Source of the DNA: Bradyrhizobium elkanii USDA 76
GTDB lineage: Bacteria; Pseudomonadota; Alphaproteobacteria; Rhizobiales; Xanthobacteraceae
Length of the DNA: 64,000 nt
Direction of reading: 5' to 3'
Assembly (NCBI RefSeq): GCF_023278185.1
Contig: NZ_CP066356.1
Coordinates: 6,998,001-7,062,000, forward strand
The notes under the pieces were generated by a model. It worked only from the letters and a program-made list of their open reading frames with translations, was not told where the DNA came from and did no database searches. Made by a program: the position numbers and the translations under genes. Below are positions 36,181 through 45,528 of this stretch, piece by piece; the first letter of the stretch is position 1; each line of letters starts with the position of its first letter.

Positions 36181-37896
36181 ATGACCGATTCACCTCAAGC
36201 CCAGACACGTAGCGCCGACGGCATCACGGCGCCGCTGCGGCACGCGACCTTCAGGCGCATCTGGCTCGCGAGCCTCCTGTCCAATGTCGGTATCCTGATT
36301 CAAGGTGTTGGCGCAGCCTGGGCCATGACGCAGATGACGTCGTCGGCCGACAAAGTCGCGTTGGTGCAGACCGCGCTGTTACTGCCAGTGATGCTGATTT
36401 CGATGCCAGCCGGGGCGATCGCGGATATGTATGACCGCCGCATCGTGGCGCTGGTCTCCATTGGATTGGCGCTCGCCGGAGCGACCGGGTTGACGGTGAT
36501 TGCCTGGCTTGGCTTGGCCACCCCAAACCTCTTGCTCATGCTATGCCTCGTTGTCGGCAGTGGCATGGCGTTGATGGGACCGGCCTGGCAATCGTCGGTT
36601 AGCGAACAAGTTCCCCTGGAAGCACAGCTGCCTGCGGCGATCGCTCTGAACGGCATCAGCTACAATATCGCGCGGAGCATAGGTCCGGCAATCGGCGGAG
36701 TCGTGGTGGCAACCGCGGGTGCAGTGGCCGCTTTCGCGCTCAACACGTTGCTGTATGTGCCGCTGATTATCGCTTTGTTGCTTTGGAAACGCATCAGCGC
36801 ACCCTCACGCCTGCCGCCTGAAAGATTGAGCCGCGCGATGGTTTCTGGCGTACGCTATATCAGCAATTCGCCGTCGATCAAGATTGTGCTGATCCGTAGC
36901 CTGGTAACCGGCATCATTGGCGGTGCGATCACCGCTCTGATGCCGCTGGTGGCGCGCGATCTCTTGCATGGCGACGCGCAGACCTACGGCATCATGCTTG
37001 GCGCTTTTGGCCTGGGTGCGGTGGTCGGTGCACTGAATATCACCGAGCTGCGCAAGCGATTGAGCGGCGAGGCCGCGATCCGCGCCTGTGCGCTGTCCAT
37101 GGGCGCGGCGATGGCCGCGGTTGCGCTCAGTCACGAGCCCGTATTGACCGCGGCGGCGCTCGTCCTGGCGGGAGCCGTATGGATGATGGTGTGGGCGGTA
37201 TTCAACATTGGGGTGCAGCTGTCGGCGCCGCGCTGGGTGGCCGGACGCTCGCTTGCAGCCTATCAGGCGGCGAGCTCAGGCGGGATTGCCGTCGGCAGCT
37301 GGGGTTGGGGCCGTCTGACCGACGCGGCCGGCGTCGAAACGGCGCTGCTGGTATCGGCCGCCCTAATGCTTGCCTCACCACTCATCGGCCGCTGGCTGCC
37401 CATGCCCCGCATCGGAGCGCGGGGTGAGGAGCCTGAGCCGCTCGCCGACCCCGAGGTACGGCTCGCCTTGACCGGACGCAGCGGCCCGCTCGTCGTGGAG
37501 ATCGAATACCGCGTTGCACAGGAGAATGCCAGAGCGTTTCATAGTGTTATGCAAGATGTGCAATTGTCTCGCCAGCGCAACGGCGCCTACGGCTGGTCGA
37601 TCGCGCGCGACATTGCCGATCCGGAAATGTGGACCGAGCGCTATCATTGCCCGACCTGGCTCGACTACTTGCGTTGGCGGAACCGCTCGACGCGGTCGGA
37701 ACGTATACTAGAGCAGCGGGCAATTCATTTCCACGTCGGCCCCGCGCCGATACGGGTCCGTCGTATGCTGGAAAGGCCGTTCGGCTCGGTACACTCGAAC
37801 GACGATGCGACCGAGTACGCAGCTGGCGAAATGCGAGGGGAGATCGCAACCCCGACGAAGGCATTACGTAGCCGGCCACTCCGCCCAATCAAGTGA
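36181..37896 (+). CDS. MFS exporter (EntS/MFS_3 type) with C-terminal monooxygenase-like domain
   Basis: 571 residues. Residues about 20-420 form a 12-helix major facilitator of the EntS-like group (GPAWQSSVSEQVP; NIARSIGPAIGG; YDRR after helix 2). Residues about 440-530 are soluble (PLVVEIEYRVAQENARAFHSVMQDVQLSRQRNGAY; YHCPTWLDYLRW) and resemble the antibiotic-biosynthesis-monooxygenase-like domain found fused to this transporter group. It probably exports a small lipophilic molecule. The substrate is unknown and the gene has no clear operon partner. Confidence 0.85.
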   Translation: MTDSPQAQTRSADGITAPLRHATFRRIWLASLLSNVGILIQGVGAAWAMTQMTSSADKVALVQTALLLPVMLISMPAGAIADMYDRRIVALVSIGLALAGATGLTVIAWLGLATPNLLLMLCLVVGSGMALMGPAWQSSVSEQVPLEAQLPAAIALNGISYNIARSIGPAIGGVVVATAGAVAAFALNTLLYVPLIIALLLWKRISAPSRLPPERLSRAMVSGVRYISNSPSIKIVLIRSLVTGIIGGAITALMPLVARDLLHGDAQTYGIMLGAFGLGAVVGALNITELRKRLSGEAAIRACALSMGAAMAAVALSHEPVLTAAALVLAGAVWMMVWAVFNIGVQLSAPRWVAGRSLAAYQAASSGGIAVGSWGWGRLTDAAGVETALLVSAALMLASPLIGRWLPMPRIGARGEEPEPLADPEVRLALTGRSGPLVVEIEYRVAQENARAFHSVMQDVQLSRQRNGAYGWSIARDIADPEMWTERYHCPTWLDYLRWRNRSTRSERILEQRAIHFHVGPAPIRVRRMLERPFGSVHSNDDATEYAAGEMRGEIATPTKALRSRPLRPIK

Positions 37897-38472
37897 CCCA
37901 GCCTGCTGGCAGGGGCCGGAACGCAGCAATCAACACTTCATCACACGAAAGGCGCCTAGCTGGACGCTCCTTGCCTTGCCCTCGCGAAAATCGACGAAGG
38001 CGTCAGGCCGACTAAGCGATAATCGCGCGACGATTTCCGTCAAGCGCAATGAAACGCTCGGGCTTTGTAAGCTCTTGTTCGACGCGCCTACTCGCGTACG
38101 GTGGCTTTGCTGTTGGCCAGCCGTACATCTCCCGATGGTCGCGTCACCAAGCTAGTCTAGCAATACGTTGTGCTCGCCTGCCGTCGGCGGCGCTTCCTTG
38201 GATGGTGGGCCCTCAGCTTCGCCCCGGGCGCCAAATCACCATTCGACGCTCGCCGCATAAGAGCTGTCTATTTCTGACGTTTCGAGCCTCCATCCGCCCC
38301 ACTTCTTACGCCGAACTTCAACAGAATACCGCTGAATAATGCCGCAAAAATGCAGCATTCACCCGGACGACGCGGAAATAGCGCAACCAGAATCGCATAA
38401 TTTGCTGTCGAAGCTCAAAGAGACGAGCTGCTGCTGCGCGTCTCTCCTTAGCTGCAATCGAGGGTGCGCTTC
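37897..38472. other. no supported gene
   Basis: About 575 bases of short frames only. Confidence 0.35.
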
Positions 38473-38571
38473 ATGGGCAATCATGATCTTGTCTCCGGTA
38501 GCCTCCTTGTGCTGACCGCGACCAGCTTCGCACTACTCTGCTCGAGCCTGCTCGTCTTTGCCTTCATTTGA
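38473..38571 (+). CDS. 32-aa membrane peptide
   Basis: MGNHDLVSGSLLVLTATSFA starts a 32-residue, one-helix peptide ending LLCSSLLVFAFI. The nearest ribosome-like sequence is weak (GGGTGCG). It is supported mainly by a second, frameshifted copy at 38966-39060 that conserves the protein-level pattern. Confidence 0.45.
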   Translation: MGNHDLVSGSLLVLTATSFALLCSSLLVFAFI

Positions 38572-38965
38572 AACCGCGCTGGTTGCCTTGCGCGTGTTAT
38601 CAAGGCGATCACGCCGTCGAGCATCAAGTGTTTCTGCGTCTCGAAAGACGATGATCGCGCACGAGCTGAACGACCGTCTCTCGTTTCGGCTCGATCGACC
38701 GCGTGGCTCAAGCGACGACGCTTCTGACGCGACGAGCCTGTACGTTACGGACCGATCTATCTCTTTCATAAACACCCGATTCAGCTAGTCTCCAACTAAG
38801 ATAGCCCTGTTCGTTGAGCTAGCGGGCGGTATGAGATTGGACGCGCAGCGATGGGCTGTCTGCCGATAGCTCCCGAACCGTTGTATATTCCTGCAGTACG
38901 AACCGTTGTCTCATCAAGTCAAGGTAGACTCCTGCTCTCACATAGCGGCGCAATCGAACGGTTCG
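38572..38965. other. no supported gene
   Basis: About 390 bases between the two copies of the small membrane peptide gene, with no supported feature. Confidence 0.3.
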
Positions 38966-39060
38966 ATGCGCGACCGTCACTTTATCTCGGGCTGCTTCCT
39001 GCCACTGACCGCCGCGCGGTCGCCTTGCTCTGCTCAAGCTTGCTCGCCGCCGCGTTCACC
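38966..39060 (+). pseudogene. second copy of the 32-aa membrane peptide, frameshifted
   Basis: From ATG at 38966: MRDRHFISGCFLPLTAARS aligns with the start of the 38473 peptide; after a one-base shift the next frame gives VALLCSSLLAAAF, aligning with its end. Nucleotide similarity runs throughout (CTCTGCTC-AGC-TGCTCG). It lies immediately before the binding-protein gene at 39077. Confidence 0.5.
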
Positions 39061-39076
39061 CCTGTGAGGACTCCCC

Positions 39077-40195
39077 ATGAAATCACTTAAGCTAATCGGC
39101 TTTGCACTTGGAGCATCGATTGTGCTATTCACCGCGGCATTGGCTGAGGAAATCACCATCGCCGTCGCTGGACCGATAACCGGGGGCGAGTCCGCCTTCG
39201 GTCGGCAAATGAAGAACGGCGCCGAGATGGCGGTGGAGCAGATCAACGCTTCCGGCGGCGTACTCGGCAAGAAGCTAGCCCTCGACATCGAGGACGATGC
39301 CTGCGATCCCAAGCAGGCGCGATCGGTAGCGGAAAAGGTCGCTGCCGCCAGGATCCCGTTCGTTGCTGGGCACTTTTGCTCTTCGTCATCGATCCCGGCC
39401 TCGGAAGCCTATGCGGATGGCGGTGTGCTGCAGATCACGCCGGCTTCGACCAACCCGCTATTCACCGAACGCAAGCTATGGAACGTGGCGCGCGTCTGCG
39501 GCCGTGACGACCAGCAGGGCCAGGTTGCCGCCCAGTATATCGCGAAGCAATTCAACGGCAAGAACATCGCGATTCTGAATGACAAGACAACGTATGGAAA
39601 GGGACTTGCCGACGAGACGAAGAAGGCACTCAATAAGGCCGGTGTCATTGAAAAGATGTACGAGTCCTACAATAAGGGCGACAAGGATTTCAATGCGATT
39701 GTCTCGCGACTGAAGCGTGACAATATCGACCTCGTCTATGTCGGCGGCTATCACCAAGAAGCGGGCCTTATCTTGCGCCAGATGCGCGATCAGGGCCTCA
39801 AGACCGTCCTGATGTCGGGTGACGCGTTGGCTGATAAGGAATATGCTTCGATTACCGGCGCAGCTGGAGCAGGTACGCTCTTCACTTTCGGGCCCGACCC
39901 ACGCAAGAAGACGACGGCGGCTGCGATCGTCGATAAGTTCAGAGCCAAGAATATCGACCCCGAGGGCTACACGCTATATACCTACGCTGCGGTGCAGGTC
40001 TGGACGCAAGCCGCAACGAAAGTTGGCACCGTAGATCCGAAACAGGTGATGGACACGATTAAAGCGGGCTCTTGGGACACTGTGATCGGCACACTGCAAT
40101 ACGACGCCAAGGGCGACATCAAGCAGCTCGACTACGTCGTTTATAGGTGGGACGACAAAGGTGGCTATAGCGAGACTAACCCGACCGCGTTCTGA
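39077..40195 (+). CDS. LivK-type periplasmic amino-acid-binding protein
   Basis: 372 residues with a signal peptide (MKSLKLIGFALGAS, cleavage near LAEE at about 24). The mature protein is a type I periplasmic binding protein of the branched-chain amino acid ABC family: ITIAVAGPITGG, AVEQINASGGVLGKKL, HFCSSSSIPASEAYADGGVLQITPASTNP and DLVYVGGYHQEAGLI. No permease or ATPase gene is adjacent, so it would use a transporter encoded elsewhere. A ribosome site (GTGAGGA) precedes the ATG. Confidence 0.92.
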   Translation: MKSLKLIGFALGASIVLFTAALAEEITIAVAGPITGGESAFGRQMKNGAEMAVEQINASGGVLGKKLALDIEDDACDPKQARSVAEKVAAARIPFVAGHFCSSSSIPASEAYADGGVLQITPASTNPLFTERKLWNVARVCGRDDQQGQVAAQYIAKQFNGKNIAILNDKTTYGKGLADETKKALNKAGVIEKMYESYNKGDKDFNAIVSRLKRDNIDLVYVGGYHQEAGLILRQMRDQGLKTVLMSGDALADKEYASITGAAGAGTLFTFGPDPRKKTTAAAIVDKFRAKNIDPEGYTLYTYAAVQVWTQAATKVGTVDPKQVMDTIKAGSWDTVIGTLQYDAKGDIKQLDYVVYRWDDKGGYSETNPTAF

Positions 40196-40204
40196 CGTAT
40201 CTTA

Positions 40205-40489
40205 GTGCAAGATATCAAAGTTAGCGTCCCCATGGAGGTAGGACGGGGATCAATCTCGATCGATCGATTGCTCCAAGGCAGCAAGCTGCCGCCGGAACAA
40301 ATTGAATGTCTGCGGTCAGCGTATGCTCGGACAATGCGCTCGCTCCGCTTGGTTGATCGAGACGACCCTATCGCCGAAATCGTCGCAAAGAAGGTCATCG
40401 AGATTGGCACAAGCGGGGTTGGCGATCCAGCAGACATATCAAAGCGCGTCATCGAGCAGCTCGGTGTCCGCAAACCGCCATCGGTCTAA
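40205..40489 (+). CDS. small conserved-looking helical protein
   Basis: 94 residues from a GTG at 40205 (an ATG at 40232 is possible): ISIDRLLQGSKLPPEQIECL, then SLRLVDRDDPIAEIVAKKVIEIG and ISKRVIEQLGV. The layout is familiar from uncharacterised Bradyrhizobium proteins. Nine nt after the binding-protein gene, so possibly co-transcribed. No domain known. Confidence 0.6.
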   Translation: MQDIKVSVPMEVGRGSISIDRLLQGSKLPPEQIECLRSAYARTMRSLRLVDRDDPIAEIVAKKVIEIGTSGVGDPADISKRVIEQLGVRKPPSV

Positions 40490-40749
40490 AGCGAGCGCCG
40501 CGCATATGCGCAGTTTGGATCTAGTTTCCGATCGATGCACAACCTGCACCGGTTCGACGCCTCACGGGCCGGACTCAATTGAAGCTGATGACTTGGCCCA
40601 ACGCAGACGTTTAGCGGCGGCACGAATAAGGCGTCCCTTCGCCGGACTGTAGTCACCGGTTTCGGCTTATGGAGAGTTTCGGCTATCAGGCCACGCGACG
40701 CGCATTAGCTCGGGCGCTTCGTTCCACGAAAAAGTTCGACCGGAAATTG

Positions 40750-40785
40750 AGCGGCCCCGCCTCGGGGAAACAAGGCGGGGCCGCT
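40750..40785. repeat. perfect GC-rich stem-loop
   Basis: AGCGGCCCCGCCT pairs perfectly with AGGCGGGGCCGCT around a 10-nt loop. There is no U tract, so it is not a standard terminator, but it would strongly affect a transcript. Confidence 0.7.
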
Positions 40786-40876
40786 CCCCCTCCCCCTGGG
40801 GCCGCCGCGCTGCGGATCACAGCGGAAATCGTCTAGTTGCCGTCCTCTGTCACATATGATCACACGCCCAAGCGAT

Positions 40877-41065
40877 TCACCTGGATTGCGGCTTCCGGTC
40901 CTCGCTACTTTCCGCGACGTGCCGCAAGACGAGCTGAGAAAGCTGCACTACCAGATTCTTGAGACGCGCTATTTCCTGCCTGCACCGCGCCAACTCTCGT
41001 TCTTTTTCTGTCACTATCGACACTTCGGAGCGGTCCCCGGCCGCATGGCTCATGCTGGACCTCAT
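40877..41065 (-). CDS. small coiled-coil protein
   Basis: 62 residues, centre SIVTEKERELARCRQEIARL followed by KNLVVQLSQLVLRHV, a clear heptad pattern. Such short proteins recur in Bradyrhizobium accessory regions; function unknown. No strong ribosome site. Confidence 0.45.
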   Translation of the reverse strand: MRSSMSHAAGDRSEVSIVTEKERELARCRQEIARLKNLVVQLSQLVLRHVAESSEDRKPQSR

Positions 41066-41099
41066 TTCGAGTAGGTGATCACGAGCGACGGCTCAAGCA

Positions 41100-41480
41100 C
41101 ATCCTTCGCTTGGATTGTACTGGAGTCCCGTATTTTTACGCCGTTAAACACGGTACGCTGCGGTCGGACGATCTCGCTACCTCGGCTCAGTGTGCCATTG
41201 CGGTCACAGATCCGAGCATTCCGTACAGAATCTTGGCGGGCATGACGGCCAACACGATCGAGCAGAAGCGCCGCCTCCCTTTCTTATCTGCGCGGCTTGA
41301 GCTCGTGGGCTGCTGGACAATGGTCGTCTTCATGTCCCCGTCATGCAGCAAGACGTCGCCGATGCATGCGGCCTCTCGACTGCGCAAGCGAATCGGACGA
41401 TCCCGGAGCTTAGGCGTAGGGAGCTCATTGAATGGAACGGTCATGCTGTTGATTTTCTGCGAGATCAGTTCGAATTACTG
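41100..41480 (+). pseudogene. Crp/Fnr-family regulator, decayed
   Basis: MQQDVADACGLSTAQANRTI followed by PELRRRELIEW, from 41343, is the helix-turn-helix and wing of a Crp-type regulator. It continues with WNGHAVDFLRDQFELLGEF, as in family C termini. The sensory domain is not readable in this frame, and only weak traces lie in the preceding frame. The recognition helix differs from FixK (no E-x2-SR). Confidence 0.5.
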
Positions 41481-42164
41481 GGGGAATTCCGCGCTCATGC
41501 TTCCTGCGCTGAATTTCTTTGGCCGCCGCTTCGTATTCTTCGTACAAGCAAATCAACAAGCGCACGCCAGTTCCGATCCGTACCGACGCTATTCGACCTG
41601 CAGCCGCGTTCGCTCGGCTGTGCTTTCTGGAACCACTTGAGCGTGATTACAGCGTGCGCGACCTAACCTGCGGTCGCAAAGCTTCGTCGCTGCAGTGATC
41701 TGTGCGGAGACTCCACAAACCGCGCTGGTAAAATCTCCAAGCGCTCACGTGGTACAAGCACAGGCACATAAGCAGAATATGGCATGCACTGTTGCGGCAG
41801 CTCGCGGATTGATTAGCTGCCTGTTAGAAATCGGAGTTCAGATTTTAATGGCGCGCGCCGCAGCTCAAACAACTTGATTCGTACCTAGCGTCACGTTGTA
41901 GCATCTCAAAGCAGGACGCGAGGGGCCTCGGACAAGCCAGCGGGGCTCCTCCGCCAGAGGCGCGACAACGACACCTAAGCGGTCGACTTTGCTTTACGAG
42001 GATCGTCAAGAACATATCGATAAGATGAGTGGCGTCGAGGATAGATGATCCCGGGCTGTCGGCGCATTGGTGAGTATCGCCTTGGTAAAAAAGGAAACAA
42101 CGCCAGACCGACATCAATCCTTTTGTGATTAGAAATTTGCGGTGAATGCATCACCGCAAATAAC
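41481..42164. other. no supported gene
   Basis: About 680 bases of eroded sequence with short frames only. Confidence 0.35.
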
Positions 42165-42268
42165 CGTCGGCAGCCCTCCCTCTGTCGACGCGAGCTGGCG
42201 CGACGCTTAGCAGCCTCGTTCGCCCAGACTGACTTCCGCCCGGCCCTCGAATGAGGCCGGGCTTTTTT
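42165..42268 (+). ncRNA. candidate small RNA, copy B
   Basis: Homologue of the element at 11352-11466, conserving CGGCAGCCCTCC, TTAGCAGCCTCG and GACTTCCGCCCGGCC in the same order and ending in a terminator. It has CCCTCCC but not the full CTCCTCCC of copy A. It lies 122 bases before IS66 C. Confidence 0.5.
42238..42268 (+). terminator. intrinsic terminator of candidate RNA B
   Basis: GCCCGGCC pairs with GGCCGGGC, extendable by TC/GA with a bulge, followed by six T. Confidence 0.8.
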
Positions 42269-42422
42269 CCGATAAATGCGCAGCTTTGCTGTTCCAGCTA
42301 ACCCCCGTCTGATGATTGCTAGAAGTTTAGGAGACAACAGTCCTGGTGGCCTTCGAAATGCTGCCCGCATGGCCTTTGTGACGCTTAACCGTAACCGGTA
42401 TGAGCTCCCACGTCGGCGGTGA

Positions 42423-43046
42423 TCAGCGTGCGCGTGCGTAGCGGATCGGCATCCAGTATTGGCGCATGGCCTCGACGGCTGCGGGAATATCGAGGTGGGC
42501 GTTGCGCAGAGAGTCTCGGGTCTCGCGGCCGGTCCGTGGCGGTCCGAGCAGCGGACCGGCCTGATCGTCGCGACAGTGAAGCAGGATGGGCAGAAGCAGG
42601 CGGTGATTGACGTTGCTGGCGTCCAGCAATGGCGCCCACGCCGACAGCCTGAGCCGCATCGCGGCGTAGAATCCCTGGCACCATGGTCGCGGATCGACGA
42701 CGCCGTTGGGTTGACGCCGGTGCATCGGGGCGAACTGGTTAGGCGTGGTGGAAAGGATCTGGCTGATCTCGTTATGACGCAGCGCGACGGCGGAGATCGC
42801 AGCGAACTCCGGGGTGCCGCCGTGGTTGAAGGCATCGGCATCGATGGCAAGCAGTGGGCATATCCAATCGAGCGGGCTCATCGACACCGGTCCGGCCACG
42901 ATCGCGGCGACGTAGCCGTCGAGCATGGGGAGACCGGTGGCGGCGGGATGCTGATCGACGCGGGCCTGGAGCCATTGCTCGAGCTCCGCAAGCGGCATGG
43001 CGGCGGCCGCCATCGACGATGAAGCTTTAGGGCGACGTGGGCTCAT
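42423..43046 (-). CDS. YecA/UPF0149-family passenger protein
   Basis: 207 residues of the YecA type: PLAELEQWLQARV, PMLDGYVAAIVAGP and the closing half with WCQGFYAAMRLR. The usual C-terminal SEC-C zinc motif is absent. It overlaps tnpC by 4 nt, so it is expressed with the element. Role in transposition unknown. Confidence 0.82.
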   Translation of the reverse strand: MSPRRPKASSSMAAAAMPLAELEQWLQARVDQHPAATGLPMLDGYVAAIVAGPVSMSPLDWICPLLAIDADAFNHGGTPEFAAISAVALRHNEISQILSTTPNQFAPMHRRQPNGVVDPRPWCQGFYAAMRLRLSAWAPLLDASNVNHRLLLPILLHCRDDQAGPLLGPPRTGRETRDSLRNAHLDIPAAVEAMRQYWMPIRYARAR

Positions 43047-44605
43047 GCTGCAGCCTGTGCGATGCGCTCACGGGCCGCCTTCCAGTTCCAGACGAGCAGC
43101 TCGTGGAGCTGGTGGCTCTTGGTTCGCCCGGAGACAATCCGCTCCAGCACGTCCGTCAGATAGATCTGAGGATCGAGTTCATGGAGTTTTGCCGTGTTCA
43201 CGATCGACGACAGGATCGCCCAGCTCTCGGCGCCGCCTTCGCTGCCGCTGAACAATGAGTTGCGTCTTCCCATGGCAATCGGGCGCATGGAACGCTCTAC
43301 CGTGTTCGAATCGACCTCGACGCGGCCGTCGCGAAGAAACAGCGTCAACCCGTCCCAGTGATTGAGTACATAGTTGATCGCCTCCGCCAGCTTCGACTGC
43401 GAGAAGAGCTGGCCAACCATTGTGGTCAATCGTGCCTTGATCGCCTCCATCAACGGAGCGGTCCTGGCGCGACGGACGGCGAGCCGCTGCTCGGCGCTCG
43501 AGCCGCGGATCTCGGCTTCGATCGCATAGACCGCCTGCAGGCGTTCGATCACCTCGCGCGCGAACGGCGACTGCGTCGTCTTGAACACCTCGACGAACTT
43601 ACGGCGGGCATGGGCGAGACAAAAGGCGAGCTGGATCTCGCCGCCATGATCGCGGGCGAGCGCCTTGTAGGCGGCATAGCCGTCCACCTGCAGAATGCCG
43701 GAAAAGTCCGTCAATTGTCCGGCGATCTGCTCCGTGCCGCGGCCGGCAGCGAACACGTAGGCAACCGCCGGCGGCGAGGGCCCGCCCCATGGTCGGTCAT
43801 CCATGGCATGCGCCCAGAACTGGCAGATGCGGGTGCGATGTCGTCCGGGGTCGAGCACCGGCATCGGCGTCTCGTCGCAGAACACGCGCGCCGCGCTCTG
43901 GATCGTCCTCAGCTGAAGCTCATAGAGGCTTTTGAGCCACCAGGCGGCACGCCTCACCCAGCCGGCGAGCGTCGCGCGGTCGAGCTGGATGCCCTGGCCG
44001 GCCAAGATCTGCACCTGCCGGTACAGCGGCAGATACCAGGCGAACTTCGAGACCACCACGTGGCTCACGAGTGCGGTCGAGGCCATGCCGCTCTCGATCA
44101 GGCGCGGCAGCACCTTCGCTTGGACCACACCATCGGTGCAGCTGCGGCAGCCAAATTTGGGACGGATCGTGCGCAGCACCCGCAGGATCGCCGGGATGAT
44201 GTCCAGCACCTCGCTGACGTCCTCGCCGATCTTGTGGAGCTGACCCTGGCAGCACGGGCAAGCCGTCGCCTCCGGCTCCAGCACCTGCTCGCAGCGCGGC
44301 AGGTGCTTTGGGAGTGCGCCGATGTTGCGGCGCGCCTTCTTCCGCGGCGGCTTGCCAAGCGGCTTCGCCGCTGCCGCATCGTCGTTGGCAGCGGCAGGTG
44401 GCGTGGCGTCGGTCTCGAGATCGCCCAGCTCAAGCGCGAGTTGCTCGTCCACGAGCACCGCAAGTCGCTCCGAGCGCTTCCCGAAGATCATCTCCTTGAG
44501 CGTCTGCATCGCCACGCGCAGCTTCTCGTTCTCGGCGTCAAGCGCGAGCACCATCTCGGTCAGAGCTGACGGATCGGTCGGGAGAGCGTCGGGGCGAATC
44601 GCCAT
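43043..44605 (-). CDS. tnpC: IS66 TnpC (DDE transposase), element C
   Basis: 520 residues from MAIRPD at 44605 (MYRLV five codons upstream is possible). FGKRSERLAVLVDEQ, CPCCQGQLH zinc motif, FCDETPMPVLDPGRHRTRICQFW, ILQVDGYAAYKAL and EVDSNTVERSMRPIAMGRRNSLF are the family landmarks. Full length. Confidence 0.94.
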   Translation of the reverse strand: MAIRPDALPTDPSALTEMVLALDAENEKLRVAMQTLKEMIFGKRSERLAVLVDEQLALELGDLETDATPPAAANDDAAAAKPLGKPPRKKARRNIGALPKHLPRCEQVLEPEATACPCCQGQLHKIGEDVSEVLDIIPAILRVLRTIRPKFGCRSCTDGVVQAKVLPRLIESGMASTALVSHVVVSKFAWYLPLYRQVQILAGQGIQLDRATLAGWVRRAAWWLKSLYELQLRTIQSAARVFCDETPMPVLDPGRHRTRICQFWAHAMDDRPWGGPSPPAVAYVFAAGRGTEQIAGQLTDFSGILQVDGYAAYKALARDHGGEIQLAFCLAHARRKFVEVFKTTQSPFAREVIERLQAVYAIEAEIRGSSAEQRLAVRRARTAPLMEAIKARLTTMVGQLFSQSKLAEAINYVLNHWDGLTLFLRDGRVEVDSNTVERSMRPIAMGRRNSLFSGSEGGAESWAILSSIVNTAKLHELDPQIYLTDVLERIVSGRTKSHQLHELLVWNWKAARERIAQAAA

Positions 44606-44655
44606 GACCAGACGATACATCCGCGCGCGACACGCTCCAGCGAAATCCTCGCCTC

Positions 44656-45009
44656 TCAGCCGACAACGGCCGGCTGCTTCACAGGCTTGGGTGAGACACG
44701 CGTCCACTCGAGCCCGTCGACCAGCATCGCGAGCTGCGTCGCACTCAAACGCACCGCGCCGTCGCGGATCGGCGGCCAGGTGAAATGCCCTTCGTGCAAC
44801 CACTTCGTTACAAGCACCATGCCGTTGCCGTCCCACGCCAGCAGCTTCACTCTGTCGGAACGTTTGGAACGGAAAACGAAGACGGTGCCGTCATAAGGAC
44901 TCGTGTGTAACGCTTCGCTCACCAGCGCCGACAGCGTGTGCACCGACTTGCGAAAGTCGACCGGCTGGGATGCCAGCATCACCTTGAGGTCGGGCCGCAG
45001 CGCTATCAT
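44656..45009 (-). CDS. tnpB: IS66 TnpB (Orf2 family), element C
   Basis: 117 residues with MLASQPVDFRKSVHTL, FRSKRSDRVKLLAWDGNGMVL and FTWPPIRDGAV. It overlaps tnpA by 4 nt. Intact. Confidence 0.92.
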   Translation of the reverse strand: MIALRPDLKVMLASQPVDFRKSVHTLSALVSEALHTSPYDGTVFVFRSKRSDRVKLLAWDGNGMVLVTKWLHEGHFTWPPIRDGAVRLSATQLAMLVDGLEWTRVSPKPVKQPAVVG

Positions 45010-45443
45010 CGATCGCCTCTGAGCACCGACAGCACCGTGCAAAGCGTCGCAGTGTCCACTTCTCCCTCGACGCGAATGCGCGCCCCACTCACCTCGATCT
45101 CGACCACCCCACAGGCCATGGTCGGCGGCGCGGTCACCTTCAAGGGCCTCGCTTGCGCCGACGCTGCGAGCTGGCCGCTCTCGGCGCCAATCTGGATCGG
45201 CACGAAGCTCGGCGCCTTGCCGGCCATTGCCGTAATCTGGCGTCGCCACACCGTGAGCAGCCCGCGGGAAACGCCGTTGCGCCGCGCTACCTCGGAGATG
45301 TTCGTGCCTTCCTCAAAACTCTCCGCCACGATCCGGGCCTTCTCCTCGCCCGTCCATCGTCGCCGCCGGCGCTCCCCGGTGATCACCTCGACACGACGAT
45401 AGGAGTCACCTTCCTGCCTGGCATCAAGCATGGCATTTACCAT
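45006..45443 (-). CDS. tnpA: IS66 TnpA, element C
   Basis: 145 residues from MVNAMLDARQ at 45443 (seven codons more are possible). Helix-turn-helix RWTGEEKARIVAESF and SEVARRNGVSRGLLTVWRRQ; tail VVEIEVSGARIRVEGEV. Confidence 0.88.
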   Translation of the reverse strand: MVNAMLDARQEGDSYRRVEVITGERRRRRWTGEEKARIVAESFEEGTNISEVARRNGVSRGLLTVWRRQITAMAGKAPSFVPIQIGAESGQLAASAQARPLKVTAPPTMACGVVEIEVSGARIRVEGEVDTATLCTVLSVLRGDR

Positions 45444-45528
45444 CGATCCACCTCCTCCGAGCAACTCATGCCAGGCTCTATCGCGCGTAAGCCCAGGGTG
45501 GGCTAGGTGGGGGCCTCATGCCGGTTAC

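Larger units (their letters stand above)
42391..45528 (-). mobile_element. IS66-family element C with YecA passenger
   Basis: A 3138-bp element in reverse orientation. Ends: GTAACCGGTATGAGCTCCC at 42391 and, inverted, GTAACCGGCATGAGGCCCC at 45528. The 8 bp outside are GCTTAACC and GCTGAATA, which do not match, so there is no target duplication. It carries tnpA, tnpB, tnpC and a YecA-like passenger, and its right end cuts a sulfotransferase gene. Confidence 0.92.

Noticed and set aside
42329..42344. TGGCCTTCGAAATGCT, sigma-54-like
   Set aside because: Weak match at both elements, and the only downstream sequence is the end of IS66 C.
43358..44569. 403-codon open frame antisense to IS66 tnpC
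   Set aside because: Shadow of the transposase gene; composition is Arg/Ala-rich with no motif.
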